Below, piece after piece: positions 1 to 8,437 of a DNA stretch of 64,000 nt. The DNA is from Bacteroidota bacterium (GTDB lineage: Bacteria; Bacteroidota; Bacteroidia; Chitinophagales; Chitinophagaceae), in NCBI GenBank assembly GCA_005882315.1, contig VBAR01000001.1, forward strand, positions 941,736 to 1,005,735, in the 5' to 3' direction. Position 1 is the first letter of the stretch. Each line of letters begins with the position of its first letter. A program made the position numbers and the translations under genes. Below the pieces are notes generated by a model. It was given only the letters and a program-made list of their open reading frames with translations. It did no database searches and was not told where the DNA came from.

Positions 1-198
1 CTCAGACTGCGGCACAACAAATGTGTACATGCCTGGCGTAGCTACTCTCCATATCCTTTCGTTGTAAATACTATCGGTTACATTTTTTCCATTAAAGTTT
101 GGTTTTTTTCCCTGTGGCCAAAGCGGAATAAACTCCTGTGCCTGTAATATAACAAACGAACAAACTGCAACAAGAAATATGAAAATCGTTTTTATCAT
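1..198 (-). CDS. Secreted carbohydrate esterase (alpha/beta-hydrolase type), N-terminal part only
   Basis: Partial gene: only the first 66 codons lie in the window and the rest is past the left edge. The ATG at 198 is followed by a clear signal peptide (about residues 1-20, ending LQAQE). The mature start, with a PLWPQGKKPN segment and later RVATPGMYTF, resembles the N-terminus of alpha/beta-hydrolases of the acetylxylan-esterase type that sit in plant cell-wall degradation loci of Bacteroidota. The catalytic motifs are not visible here. It is the last member seen of the leftward pectin gene run, about 50 bases after the PL10 lyase stop. The family call rests on a short segment and on context. 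Confidence 0.6.
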   Translation of the reverse strand, partial: MIKTIFIFLVAVCSFVILQAQEFIPLWPQGKKPNFNGKNVTDSIYNERIWRVATPGMYTFVVPQSE

Positions 199-247
199 TT
201 ACTAAATACTTTTTTCAAAAACTCATCAGTATATTTCTTTAATAACT

Positions 248-1264
248 TTAATGCATTCTTTTTAACCAATCGGGGTATTCCTTTTCCAGTAAGTTTTTTG
301 CCCATGTGCCATACCAGGCATAGCCATTGCGCCGCTCATAACCTATTTCCTGGATCGAATACTTTTTAATACCATCCCTGTCGCAGAAGAAAGGCTTATT
401 AGTTTCAATCTCGTAGTACCGTGCCCACATGATTGATGCACTGTCGGCCACCAATAGCTTATCTTTTCCTTTTGGGGTACCCGGAGCAGGGTTGTCAACA
501 ATTTTATATCCTGTAATTTTTACAAGCTGCAACCATTCGATGGCCGCGTTGATCGCATTTTTTATTTCCTGTGACGGGTTGGGTTGTTTGATAAGAAACC
601 CCACAATATTTACACTTTCAGAACCGCTGATAGAAGGCAATTCATATGCCCTGGCTTTTGCAGGCAGGAGCGTTGATTCATCGTATTGCTGGCACCAGGC
701 TGTAAGTTTGCCATTTACTTTTATCTGTGTTTTTAAAATACATTCAATGCCTTTACTTACTGCTTTTGTACTGGGCTCAATTAAACCTGCATTGACAATA
801 TCAAGATCATTTTGCTTTAGTGCAACATCCTGCAATACATTTAATGTATTGATTATCGCATTATCATTATAAGTGACCTGAGCCCTGTACGAGCTTTTAT
901 CCGGATAGTACTGTGGCCATCCTCCATTTTTATACTGAGCTTTTAACAGAAAGCGAATACCATTCTCAGCAGCAGCAAGGTATTTGGGATTGTTGATTTT
1001 TTTATAGGTCTTTACCAGGTACCTGATCTCTTTAGCCGTTGAACCGTTATCTATATTAGCATCATCCTTTTTAGCTTCTGCTGCAATATCAGATTTTTCG
1101 GCTGCAGAAAATTCAACATTGTAGTCAAATGCTTTTCCTTTAAACTGTTTGGACCAGCCTCCGTTCCCCCGCTGGAACAACAGCATATTGTCTGCCTGCA
1201 GATCCTGGGCATTGGCTTGTACAAAAAATAAACCGGCAACAATACTTAGAAAAAATTTTGACAC
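248..1264 (-). CDS. pelA: Pectate lyase, polysaccharide lyase family 10
   Basis: Secreted PL10 pectate lyase that cleaves polygalacturonate by beta-elimination. Visible family landmarks are QRGNGGWSK near the mature start, DNGST, NGGWPQYYP, TYNDNAIIN, and the conserved PAKARAYELPS segment that carries the catalytic arginine region. I choose the GTG at 1264 because it gives a clean signal peptide (about 19 residues, ending QANAQ) and starts 10 bases after the upstream stop. A longer reading from a TTG at 1309 would overlap the acetylesterase gene by 35 bases and put extra hydrophobic residues before the signal. It lies in the operon with CE12 and PL1 genes, so a role in pectin backbone depolymerisation is well supported. 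Confidence 0.88.
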   Translation of the reverse strand: MSKFFLSIVAGLFFVQANAQDLQADNMLLFQRGNGGWSKQFKGKAFDYNVEFSAAEKSDIAAEAKKDDANIDNGSTAKEIRYLVKTYKKINNPKYLAAAENGIRFLLKAQYKNGGWPQYYPDKSSYRAQVTYNDNAIINTLNVLQDVALKQNDLDIVNAGLIEPSTKAVSKGIECILKTQIKVNGKLTAWCQQYDESTLLPAKARAYELPSISGSESVNIVGFLIKQPNPSQEIKNAINAAIEWLQLVKITGYKIVDNPAPGTPKGKDKLLVADSASIMWARYYEIETNKPFFCDRDGIKKYSIQEIGYERRNGYAWYGTWAKNLLEKEYPDWLKRMH

Positions 1265-1274
1265 GCTATAGATT

Positions 1275-2024
1275 TTATTTTTTAACAGGAGCAATAATAT
1301 AACTGGCAAGTCCTGGTACTTGGTTTTTTATTTCTGCTAATACCAATTGTGCTATCAGTCTTGCACCTAGCTCATTAAAATGCGTATTATCTTCTTTTCC
1401 TTCCGGATGATTTGGATGTTCCCCGGGTTTTAACTGGAGAAATAAAAGTTTAGAATTTTCTACACCCATTTGTTGATAAAGCTGCTGTCCTTTTTTATCC
1501 ATATCTATCATCGGGACATTTTCTTTTGCAGCCACATCTCTTACAATTTGTGAATACACATCATGTGTACCAACAACTTTTCCTGTGGAATCAAATTTTC
1601 GTCTTGCAACAGGAGTAAGCAATATGGGATTTAACTTTTTACTTCTTGCTTCTGCAATAAAGACTGTAAGATTATTTCGGAATTCAGGCTCAGTTGTCGC
1701 ATTTGATTTTGTTGGTACTTCATCATTGTGACCAAACTGGATCAGCACATAATCCCCTTCCGAAGATTCATCCAGTATTTGTTTCCAGAGTCCTTCATTA
1801 CGAAATGATTTGGTGCTGCGTCCATTCTTTGCTTTGTTGACAACGGTTACTGTGCTATCCCAGAAATAAACAAACGGCATTCCCCATCCAGTTTCGGGAT
1901 AAGCTTTTGTTTCTTTAATACTGGCTGTACTATCTCCGGCAATAAATATTTTTATTTTCCTTTTATCTGGCAAAATAAATGCAAGTGAACAGATGGCTAA
2001 TGAACCAAAGACTAGTTTTTTCAT
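1275..2024 (-). CDS. Rhamnogalacturonan acetylesterase, SGNH/GDSL hydrolase (CE12 type)
   Basis: SGNH-fold esterase expected to remove acetyl groups from rhamnogalacturonan I. Block I is AGDSTAS with the nucleophile Ser32, the oxyanion asparagine is in GHND (about residue 100), and the Asp/His pair is in DNTHFNELG near the C-terminus. The length of 249 residues is normal for CE12. An N-terminal hydrophobic segment acts as a signal or export anchor. Its start overlaps the preceding pectate lyase stop by 4 bases (ATGA), which indicates translational coupling. CE12 is the best subfamily because of the pectin neighbourhood; SGNH esterases of other specificity are hard to exclude by sequence alone. 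Confidence 0.87.
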   Translation of the reverse strand: MKKLVFGSLAICSLAFILPDKRKIKIFIAGDSTASIKETKAYPETGWGMPFVYFWDSTVTVVNKAKNGRSTKSFRNEGLWKQILDESSEGDYVLIQFGHNDEVPTKSNATTEPEFRNNLTVFIAEARSKKLNPILLTPVARRKFDSTGKVVGTHDVYSQIVRDVAAKENVPMIDMDKKGQQLYQQMGVENSKLLFLQLKPGEHPNHPEGKEDNTHFNELGARLIAQLVLAEIKNQVPGLASYIIAPVKK

Positions 2025-3448
2025 TTGATCAAAGAGTTACTATATACTTCAATATTAGTGTAATACTTATATAATGAAATTTTTGAGGCATCGGTTGCAT
2101 CAGCCGGGTTCAATTTATTTTTTATTTCCCAGTTATCCGGCATGCCATCTTTATCTGTATCAACAGGAGCCTGTAACGATCTCAAAGCAGGCCATGCATT
2201 AATTGTTAAATTATATTCTGTGCCATGCGGGAAGCCCCCCTGTACATCAGTAAATTTTCCGGTCCTGGTTTTAACTTCATTAATTATTCTCTCATCCAGT
2301 GTATCTCGTTTAAGACTTGCTCCTGCTGATCTTAATACCGATTCAAAAGCATCTGTTGCCGATTGAGTTGGAATAATTTCCGCAGCATGCGGTTTGTCAA
2401 TCAATGTATTCTTTTTATCAGTATCGGTTCCCTCATTTCCTATGTCAATACCCAGCCAGTTATTTGCAGAAACATCTTTTGCTTCATCCACATAATTTCC
2501 ATTTACGTACCATTTACCAAATGGAATATCTGGAACTCTTTTCCATGGGTTAGCAATTCTGTAGCGGACTTTTTTATCTGTATTCGGCCCGTACTTAAAA
2601 TAATTATTGATAATGTTATAATCGCCTCCTTCACCTGCATAAATGTTATTTCCGCCCCAGTCATAAATAACATTGTTACGAAAGTCAGCGAACTCTGTGG
2701 GTGTATGTCTGATCCCATTAAAGCGGGGAGTACGGCTATTGCAATGAGCTAATAAATTATGATGAGCTGTCAAATGCAATCCTCCCCAAATTCCGCCAAA
2801 GCCATGGTGTTCGTAATCTTTATCACCGGTTTCAAAATGATAAGAATAATTCAAAGGTTCTGAAATTAAATTCCATTGAAGAGTAGTGCTATCACCGGCA
2901 TAAACAGAGAACACTTCATCAGTGCTCCAACTCATGCTGCAATGATCGATGATGATATTCTTTCTTCTTGTTCCCCCAAAAGCATCATCGCCACCATTAC
3001 CATCTACCATTCCACCTCTTTGGTATTTGTCACCCATTCGAAAACGCATATAGCGAATAATGATATTATCGCCACCCAATGAAACAGAATTATCAGCTAA
3101 ACAAATCCCATCGCCAGGTGCTGTTTGTCCTGCGATAGTTACATCACCTTTAATTGAAAGCTTTGTTTTGAGATGAATAGTGCCTGAGACAGCGAACACA
3201 ATTATTTTTTTCCCTTTTGCTTCTGCTGCTTCACGAAAACTTCCGGGACCTTCATCATTTAAATTGGAAACAATAAAAATCTTCCCTCCTCTTCCACCAG
3301 TTGCATATTTACCATAACCTTCAGCACCGGGAAACGCAATATGATCATTCTCAGTTTTTGACAAGTTTGAAATAGGCTGAGCACAGCTAATTGTTATAAA
3401 AGCAATGAATAAAGAATAATAAATAAAAATGCTTTTTCGCATAATCAT
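2021..3448 (-). CDS. Pectate lyase family 1 (PL1) lipoprotein with C-terminal calcium-type motif
   Basis: PL1 parallel beta-helix lyase. Cys22 in the lipobox (ITISC) predicts an SpII lipoprotein. The PL1 core starts at AFPGAEGYGKYATGGRGG and runs through VTIAGQTAPGDGICL, IIIRYMRFRMGD, IIIDHCSMSWSTDE and a C-terminal DTDKDGMPDNWE. The last is an Asp-rich, thrombospondin-3-like calcium motif common in Bacteroidota enzymes. Stop and start overlap by 4 bases with both neighbours, so it is embedded in the operon. It is clearly paralogous to the next gene upstream in transcription, which suggests a tandem duplication with divided substrate preference. An alternative start two codons later (MRKSIF) is equally possible. 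Confidence 0.9.
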   Translation of the reverse strand: MIMRKSIFIYYSLFIAFITISCAQPISNLSKTENDHIAFPGAEGYGKYATGGRGGKIFIVSNLNDEGPGSFREAAEAKGKKIIVFAVSGTIHLKTKLSIKGDVTIAGQTAPGDGICLADNSVSLGGDNIIIRYMRFRMGDKYQRGGMVDGNGGDDAFGGTRRKNIIIDHCSMSWSTDEVFSVYAGDSTTLQWNLISEPLNYSYHFETGDKDYEHHGFGGIWGGLHLTAHHNLLAHCNSRTPRFNGIRHTPTEFADFRNNVIYDWGGNNIYAGEGGDYNIINNYFKYGPNTDKKVRYRIANPWKRVPDIPFGKWYVNGNYVDEAKDVSANNWLGIDIGNEGTDTDKKNTLIDKPHAAEIIPTQSATDAFESVLRSAGASLKRDTLDERIINEVKTRTGKFTDVQGGFPHGTEYNLTINAWPALRSLQAPVDTDKDGMPDNWEIKNKLNPADATDASKISLYKYYTNIEVYSNSLIK

Positions 3449-4911
3449 AATTGAGATTGCGATTCGGTGATCGTTTTAACGAGGCTATTGATATATACCT
3501 CTATATTATCGTAACCAGTACTTAGATTTCTGCCGGTTGCATTTGCTTTGGTGTGATCCAGTTTATTTGCTTTCTCCCATTCATCCGGCATACCATCCCC
3601 GTCTGTATCTAATGGTGCAGTTAATTGATTTAACAAAGGCCATCCACCTACATCGGCCTGGCTGTCAATAATTCCATTTACACTTCCTGCAGATCCATTT
3701 GCAGTGTAGTTTCCTTTTCTTACTGTATTGATGATCCTGCTATCAACTGCGTCACGTTTAAATGATGCGCCAGAGTAATCCAAGACTCTTGTATAAGCAG
3801 CTTGTGCGGTATGCGTAGTTACATTATTATTTATTTGAAGAGGAGCAGCAAGCTTCATGGCAGCTTTATCTGCATCAGAAACTGTACCGTAACTACTATG
3901 AAACTGGTTGTATACGCCATAAGTCCAGTTATCACTGGTAGCCCTTGTACTTCCTTCTACAAAATTACCATCAATGAAAAATTTTCCCCATATATCATAT
4001 ACCTCAGTCCCAACTATTTTATTCTTATCAATTGAAAAGATGCGTTCCCTTTTTAAAGTTGCGGGACCCGGCTTATAATAATTATTAACGAGATTAATAT
4101 TCATTGCTTCACCACCATAAGCACTGTTATTACTCCAATTGTAAATAACATTGTTCCTGTAATCAACCAGATCCGTTAATGCAAATGCTTTTCCTGCTTC
4201 TTCGCCAAACCGTGGGTTACGGCTGTCATGATGTGCAATCAAATTATGATGGAACGACGCTTGTCTTCCACCAAAAATACCAGCATAACCATGCGGGCCT
4301 TTGCTGTGAACAGAATTACGCAGGCTTTCAGAAATGATACACCATTGAAGGGTAAAATTTTCATTCGCATAAAATGATGTGCATTCATCCACACTCCAAC
4401 TCATCGAGCAATGATCGATAATGATATTGTTTTTAAATCTTCCACCCAACGCATCCGACTCCTGTCTTGATACATCTCCTAAACGAAAACGCATATAACG
4501 AATAATAACATTATCTGCATCCACACCCAATGCATAATTACGTAAGCAAATGCCATCACCCGGAGCTGTTTGTCCCGCAATTGTTACACTTCCATTTCTA
4601 ATTGATAAACTACTATTTAATGTAATAGTGCCGGATACATCAAAAACAATTATACGGGCACCCGTTGCATTAATTGCTTCACGTAAACTTCCGGCACCTG
4701 CATCATTAAGGTTTGTTACTTTTATTACTCTACCACCTCTGCCGCCAATTGCATTACGTCCAAAACCTTCTGCACCCGGAAATGAATATGCTGTTTCCTG
4801 AACTGGTGTTGGACCTATAGGAGTTGAAGGTGTTCCCGAATTACTCTTTTTACAGTTGGAAAGCAATGCAAACAAACTAAGTAAAAAAGTAAAAAAGCGG
4901 GGACTCTTCAT
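3445..4911 (-). CDS. Pectate lyase family 1 (PL1) lipoprotein, paralogue
   Basis: Second PL1 lyase of the locus, 488 residues, with lipobox cysteine at residue 20 (LLSNCKKS). It shows the same ordered landmarks as its neighbour: SFPGAEGFGRNAIGGRGG, VTIAGQTAPGDGICL, VIIRYMRFRLGD, IIIDHCSMSWSVDE and the C-terminal DTDGDGMPDEWE calcium-type motif. A Ser/Gly/Pro/Thr linker of about 18 residues separates the lipid anchor from the catalytic domain, consistent with surface exposure. It is the first gene after a hairpin (4936-4963) that separates the degradative genes from the SusCD block, so it may be expressed at a lower level than the upstream genes. Confidence 0.9.
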   Translation of the reverse strand: MKSPRFFTFLLSLFALLSNCKKSNSGTPSTPIGPTPVQETAYSFPGAEGFGRNAIGGRGGRVIKVTNLNDAGAGSLREAINATGARIIVFDVSGTITLNSSLSIRNGSVTIAGQTAPGDGICLRNYALGVDADNVIIRYMRFRLGDVSRQESDALGGRFKNNIIIDHCSMSWSVDECTSFYANENFTLQWCIISESLRNSVHSKGPHGYAGIFGGRQASFHHNLIAHHDSRNPRFGEEAGKAFALTDLVDYRNNVIYNWSNNSAYGGEAMNINLVNNYYKPGPATLKRERIFSIDKNKIVGTEVYDIWGKFFIDGNFVEGSTRATSDNWTYGVYNQFHSSYGTVSDADKAAMKLAAPLQINNNVTTHTAQAAYTRVLDYSGASFKRDAVDSRIINTVRKGNYTANGSAGSVNGIIDSQADVGGWPLLNQLTAPLDTDGDGMPDEWEKANKLDHTKANATGRNLSTGYDNIEVYINSLVKTITESQSQL

Positions 4912-4935
4912 AATACATAATAGGATTGAGAAAAG

Positions 4936-4963
4936 AAAGGTGTGAGTTTCAATTCACACCTTT
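4936..4963 (-). terminator. Intercistronic hairpin (terminator or attenuator)
   Basis: Perfect 10-bp stem (AAAGGTGTGA and its complement) with an 8-base loop. In the leftward transcript it is followed by a T-rich stretch (CTTTCTTTTC). It lies between the DUF5123-like gene and the first PL1 gene of the same direction, so it may reduce read-through from susC/susD into the lyase genes. It could also be an mRNA-stabilising hairpin. Confidence 0.55.
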
Positions 4964-4978
4964 ATAAATTTTAAAATT

Positions 4979-6547
4979 TTAAGGCCTCCATCTCGGATCA
5001 CCCGTAGTATTTCTTGCGGGATACGTACCATCAATGATTTTAAAATTGCCATTGAAGGGATCCATCCATAATTCCAATGAAGTCTTACCATAAGTGGTGA
5101 TACTTGGTATATCGTTACCTAACGAAACCTGGTCAAACGTTCTATAGTTATTAGAGGCATTGATAGTAGTAGCAGCATTAACTCTTATCCCCCTGATACT
5201 CCTGTTACCTGCATTATATTTTCCAATACCAAATATGCAATTATTGATAGTGATACCATTAGTAACATTATTTGTTGGCGAAGTACTGTAATCAACATAG
5301 TAATTGCTATTACCAAGAGGCGCTTCATTGATCGTACAATTTTCGATCAACACAGAGATTGAATTATTTCTACTGGTGATTATTTTTTCTGCTTTATAAA
5401 TGGTGCTGTTCCTTATTATAATATTATCAGTTCTTGCCGTTATGACATCTACCGTATGAACACCATATCCTGCAAGACTATCAAGGATGCAATTATCCAC
5501 CAGGAAATTATTGATGATAGCCGGCTGACTTTGGGTTCTTACAAGACCCCTGAATATCTCACCTTTGCAGGAAATAAAATTCAGTTTGCCGATCGTACAG
5601 GCTTTATCAATATTAAAAACATATTTTGTGGCGTAGTCGGTTCCCCGCAACGTAACATCTTTAAAAACGATAGAGTCTATTATACTTCCGGCAACTATAT
5701 TAAAATTACTAGGCAGACTAATTATCGCCTGTCCAGGTGCAAGAAGATCGGCACCACTAAGCATTGTAACAGATTTACTCAGACTTAATGCAGTTGCTAC
5801 AATATAAGTCTCGCCCCGTTTTAAAAGAACAGTACTGCCGGATGGTATTACAGGAAGTGTATCAGTCAATACAGAAGGTCTGCCAGTAATTCCTCTCAGA
5901 TCAACCAGGTTCCCGCTTAAAGGAACTGCAGTAGTAAAGTCAGCCCATCCGCGAACACTGGTTCCACTATAAAGAAATATTATGTACGCAGTAGCTGATT
6001 GCAAACCACTGATAATTTTGTATTGATTTGTTACATCTGTTGGTGTAAGTGTTACTGTGGTAACAACAGAACTGTCTGAAGCTTTTAAAATTTTTATAGA
6101 AGTAACTGCAGCACCTCCGGTAGTCCAGCTAACCTTGACAGCCTCATCAGTCACATCACTTATACCCGGAGTATTCAGGATAGTTGGGAATTTTGCTGTT
6201 TTTATACTCCCAAGATTCGACATACCGGAATTAAATACCGTATCGGCAGCATTGGCACGAACCTGCACCTGGTATAGTTTATCCCAATACAGGTTTTCAA
6301 ACATGTATACAGTCGTGTCAAGTGTAACTGATTGGATAATTGTTGTGAAATTATCACTGCTCAATTGCACAGTATATGACTGAGCCTCTTTTATTGGATG
6401 CCAGGAAGCTTTGATCCAGTTTCCTTCGGATAATAAAGCATCTTTATTGACAGGCCTGAACAATCGAACCTCTTCAAATGTTTCTGTTTTTTTACAGGCT
6501 CCAAATATTAATACAAGAAGACATGCCGCAAGGCTTAGCTTTTTCAT
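4979..6547 (-). CDS. SusCD-associated surface lipoprotein, Fn3-like plus DUF5123-like beta-helix
   Basis: Lipoprotein of 522 residues with lipobox cysteine at residue 18 (IFGACKK). I use the ATG at 6547 because the longer frame runs 80 codons back into the SusD coding region and lacks a signal. The first part (about residues 30-200) shows two beta-sandwich, Fn3-like segments (for example IKASWHPIKEAQSYTVQLS and VKVSWTTGG). The remainder is a right-handed beta-helix-like stretch with repeated I-x-N-x-x-I patterns, as in DUF4957/DUF5123 proteins encoded beside SusD in pectin loci. A role in binding pectic glycan at the cell surface is inferred from position; no catalytic residues are recognisable. 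Confidence 0.75.
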   Translation of the reverse strand: MKKLSLAACLLVLIFGACKKTETFEEVRLFRPVNKDALLSEGNWIKASWHPIKEAQSYTVQLSSDNFTTIIQSVTLDTTVYMFENLYWDKLYQVQVRANAADTVFNSGMSNLGSIKTAKFPTILNTPGISDVTDEAVKVSWTTGGAAVTSIKILKASDSSVVTTVTLTPTDVTNQYKIISGLQSATAYIIFLYSGTSVRGWADFTTAVPLSGNLVDLRGITGRPSVLTDTLPVIPSGSTVLLKRGETYIVATALSLSKSVTMLSGADLLAPGQAIISLPSNFNIVAGSIIDSIVFKDVTLRGTDYATKYVFNIDKACTIGKLNFISCKGEIFRGLVRTQSQPAIINNFLVDNCILDSLAGYGVHTVDVITARTDNIIIRNSTIYKAEKIITSRNNSISVLIENCTINEAPLGNSNYYVDYSTSPTNNVTNGITINNCIFGIGKYNAGNRSIRGIRVNAATTINASNNYRTFDQVSLGNDIPSITTYGKTSLELWMDPFNGNFKIIDGTYPARNTTGDPRWRP

Positions 6548-6578
6548 AATTATGTTGTTAGCTTTTATGTTCGTTTTT

Positions 6579-8405
6579 TTAATACCCATACTGTTGTTGT
6601 AATGTGCCCAGGCTGCTTGATACAGTTGAATTATGTAATGGTAAAATATATCGCAAAGGAGTAGTTCCTGCATTATCAGGATATCCTCTCCATTGCTGAA
6701 GGATATAAGCAGCCGGGCCGCTGGTAGTTGTATTATACATTGAACGGGTCCAGCTGACACGTAAATAACCATTAGGGTTATCTCCGACATTCGGGACATT
6801 AACAACCGGCGGAATTACCGCAGGTCTCCTGTATTTATTATAAAAGATAACACTGTCACCAACATTTTTGTAATAGAGATAATCCGGAAGGTCTGCATAT
6901 GGTCCCGTAGGTACAGTCGCATTTCCCGCAATTCCCATCTCTATCAATGAATTTCTTGTTTCAGCCACTTTTTTACCAAACAGGTTCCAACGTTCAAGAT
7001 CATATTTACGGAGCATTTCGCCGCCAAACTCCCAGCCTCTTTCATTAACGATTGCATTAAAGAATTGATCCTTGCCTCCGCTCACATTCGCTATATATGT
7101 CTCTACCTTTTCTGCCCACTTAGCAGCAGGGAATGCCCTTTGCCTAACTTTCCTCAATGCTTCTTTAGCGATTTCAGTTGGGCCTCCATTGATCTCATTT
7201 TCAGTCTCTGCAAGCATTAATAACACATCAGCATACCGCATCATCGGCCAGTTAATACCTGTTCCTTTAGCGGAAGCAGAACCTAATGGAGTTGGTACAA
7301 GTCTTCTGTCCCATTTGCCCGGCGCAATAGAACCGGTACCACCAGGTACTTGTTTTAAATCCTTATCAAAATAAATAAGATAGCAGGTAACAGGTAAACG
7401 AAGATCCATTGTATCAAAAGAATGATAATAAGTAATTGGGAAAGACATATAATTTGAACCAGTGCCATAGTTATGTGTACCGGCATCAACTCTTACTCCA
7501 TTGTTCCAGCCTACATCACCTGCACCAACCTGGAAAGCTACTTCATAGAGAACATCGCCATTTACTGCTTTAATATATTTATTCTCATTCATGAATACTG
7601 TAGCATAATTGCCAAGAGCACGGGGTTTCAGATCTAATAATATCCTGCAATAGGTATTCGCTGTATTGTAATAGTCAAGATAATCTGCTTTGCGTTTCAT
7701 AGTCTGATCAGGATACATCCAATATCCGCCGCGCATTAGTGAAAGACGGGCTATCATACCGATAATAAATTCACGATTAATTCGCTCAATTCCATAATCA
7801 AGTTCTGATGCCCAATACATTTCAGGCTCAATTGCTTTCAGGTCATCAATAATGCTGGTTAGGATACTGTCCCTTCCCATCCTGGGTAGGTAAAAATTGT
7901 CACCCGCTTTGGTAGCAGTAGTTTTATAAGGTACATCACCCCAATGATTCATTAAAAGATAATACCAGATAGCCCTTAATCCCAGCGCCTCTCCTTTTAA
8001 TTGCTGCATTTTTTTATTCCCTGCAATGACACTGGCATCAATTCCTTCTATACACTCATTGGCCCGGTTGATTGCGTTATAAGCATTGTTCCAAACAGTA
8101 AGAAGATCACCATTGGCAGACGTACATTCAAAAGACCAGATATCACGGCGTGAGTTATCAGGAGAACCACCTACCTGACCAGTTTCAATATCACTATTAC
8201 CGGTAAAATTATTAGAGACCCGGGAAGTAAACGCATCCTGGTTGAACATAGCATAAATGCCTGACACCGCTTTCGAGGCATCTGATTCATTGGAGAATAT
8301 ATACTCCTGCGTAAATGCAGAAGGTGTATCAGGATTCAATACCTTTTTACAAGAAACGAAGATTAGCGAAGTAAGAACCAGGCTAAAAAAAATTGTACGT
8401 TTCAT
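6579..8405 (-). CDS. susD: SusD/RagB-family outer-membrane glycan-binding lipoprotein
   Basis: SusD-like lid protein of 608 residues with lipobox cysteine 19 (IFVSCKKVLNPD). It keeps the family pattern: early TPR-like helices (WNNAYNAINRANECIEGI), LRAIWYYLLMNHWGDVPY, a central MMRYADVLLMLAETENE helix, and the C-terminal ERGWEFGGEMLRKYDLERWN block. It pairs with the SusC transporter 32 bases upstream and would cap it to capture oligogalacturonides for TonB-driven import. The ligand is inferred from the lyase and esterase neighbours. Confidence 0.93.
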   Translation of the reverse strand: MKRTIFFSLVLTSLIFVSCKKVLNPDTPSAFTQEYIFSNESDASKAVSGIYAMFNQDAFTSRVSNNFTGNSDIETGQVGGSPDNSRRDIWSFECTSANGDLLTVWNNAYNAINRANECIEGIDASVIAGNKKMQQLKGEALGLRAIWYYLLMNHWGDVPYKTTATKAGDNFYLPRMGRDSILTSIIDDLKAIEPEMYWASELDYGIERINREFIIGMIARLSLMRGGYWMYPDQTMKRKADYLDYYNTANTYCRILLDLKPRALGNYATVFMNENKYIKAVNGDVLYEVAFQVGAGDVGWNNGVRVDAGTHNYGTGSNYMSFPITYYHSFDTMDLRLPVTCYLIYFDKDLKQVPGGTGSIAPGKWDRRLVPTPLGSASAKGTGINWPMMRYADVLLMLAETENEINGGPTEIAKEALRKVRQRAFPAAKWAEKVETYIANVSGGKDQFFNAIVNERGWEFGGEMLRKYDLERWNLFGKKVAETRNSLIEMGIAGNATVPTGPYADLPDYLYYKNVGDSVIFYNKYRRPAVIPPVVNVPNVGDNPNGYLRVSWTRSMYNTTTSGPAAYILQQWRGYPDNAGTTPLRYILPLHNSTVSSSLGTLQQQYGY

Positions 8406-8437
8406 TTTAATATTATTAAATTTTTAAAATAACCTAA

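Noticed and set aside
6548-6805. N-terminal extension of the DUF5123-like protein
   Set aside because: It overlaps most of the SusD C-terminal coding region; the lipoprotein signal begins at 6547.
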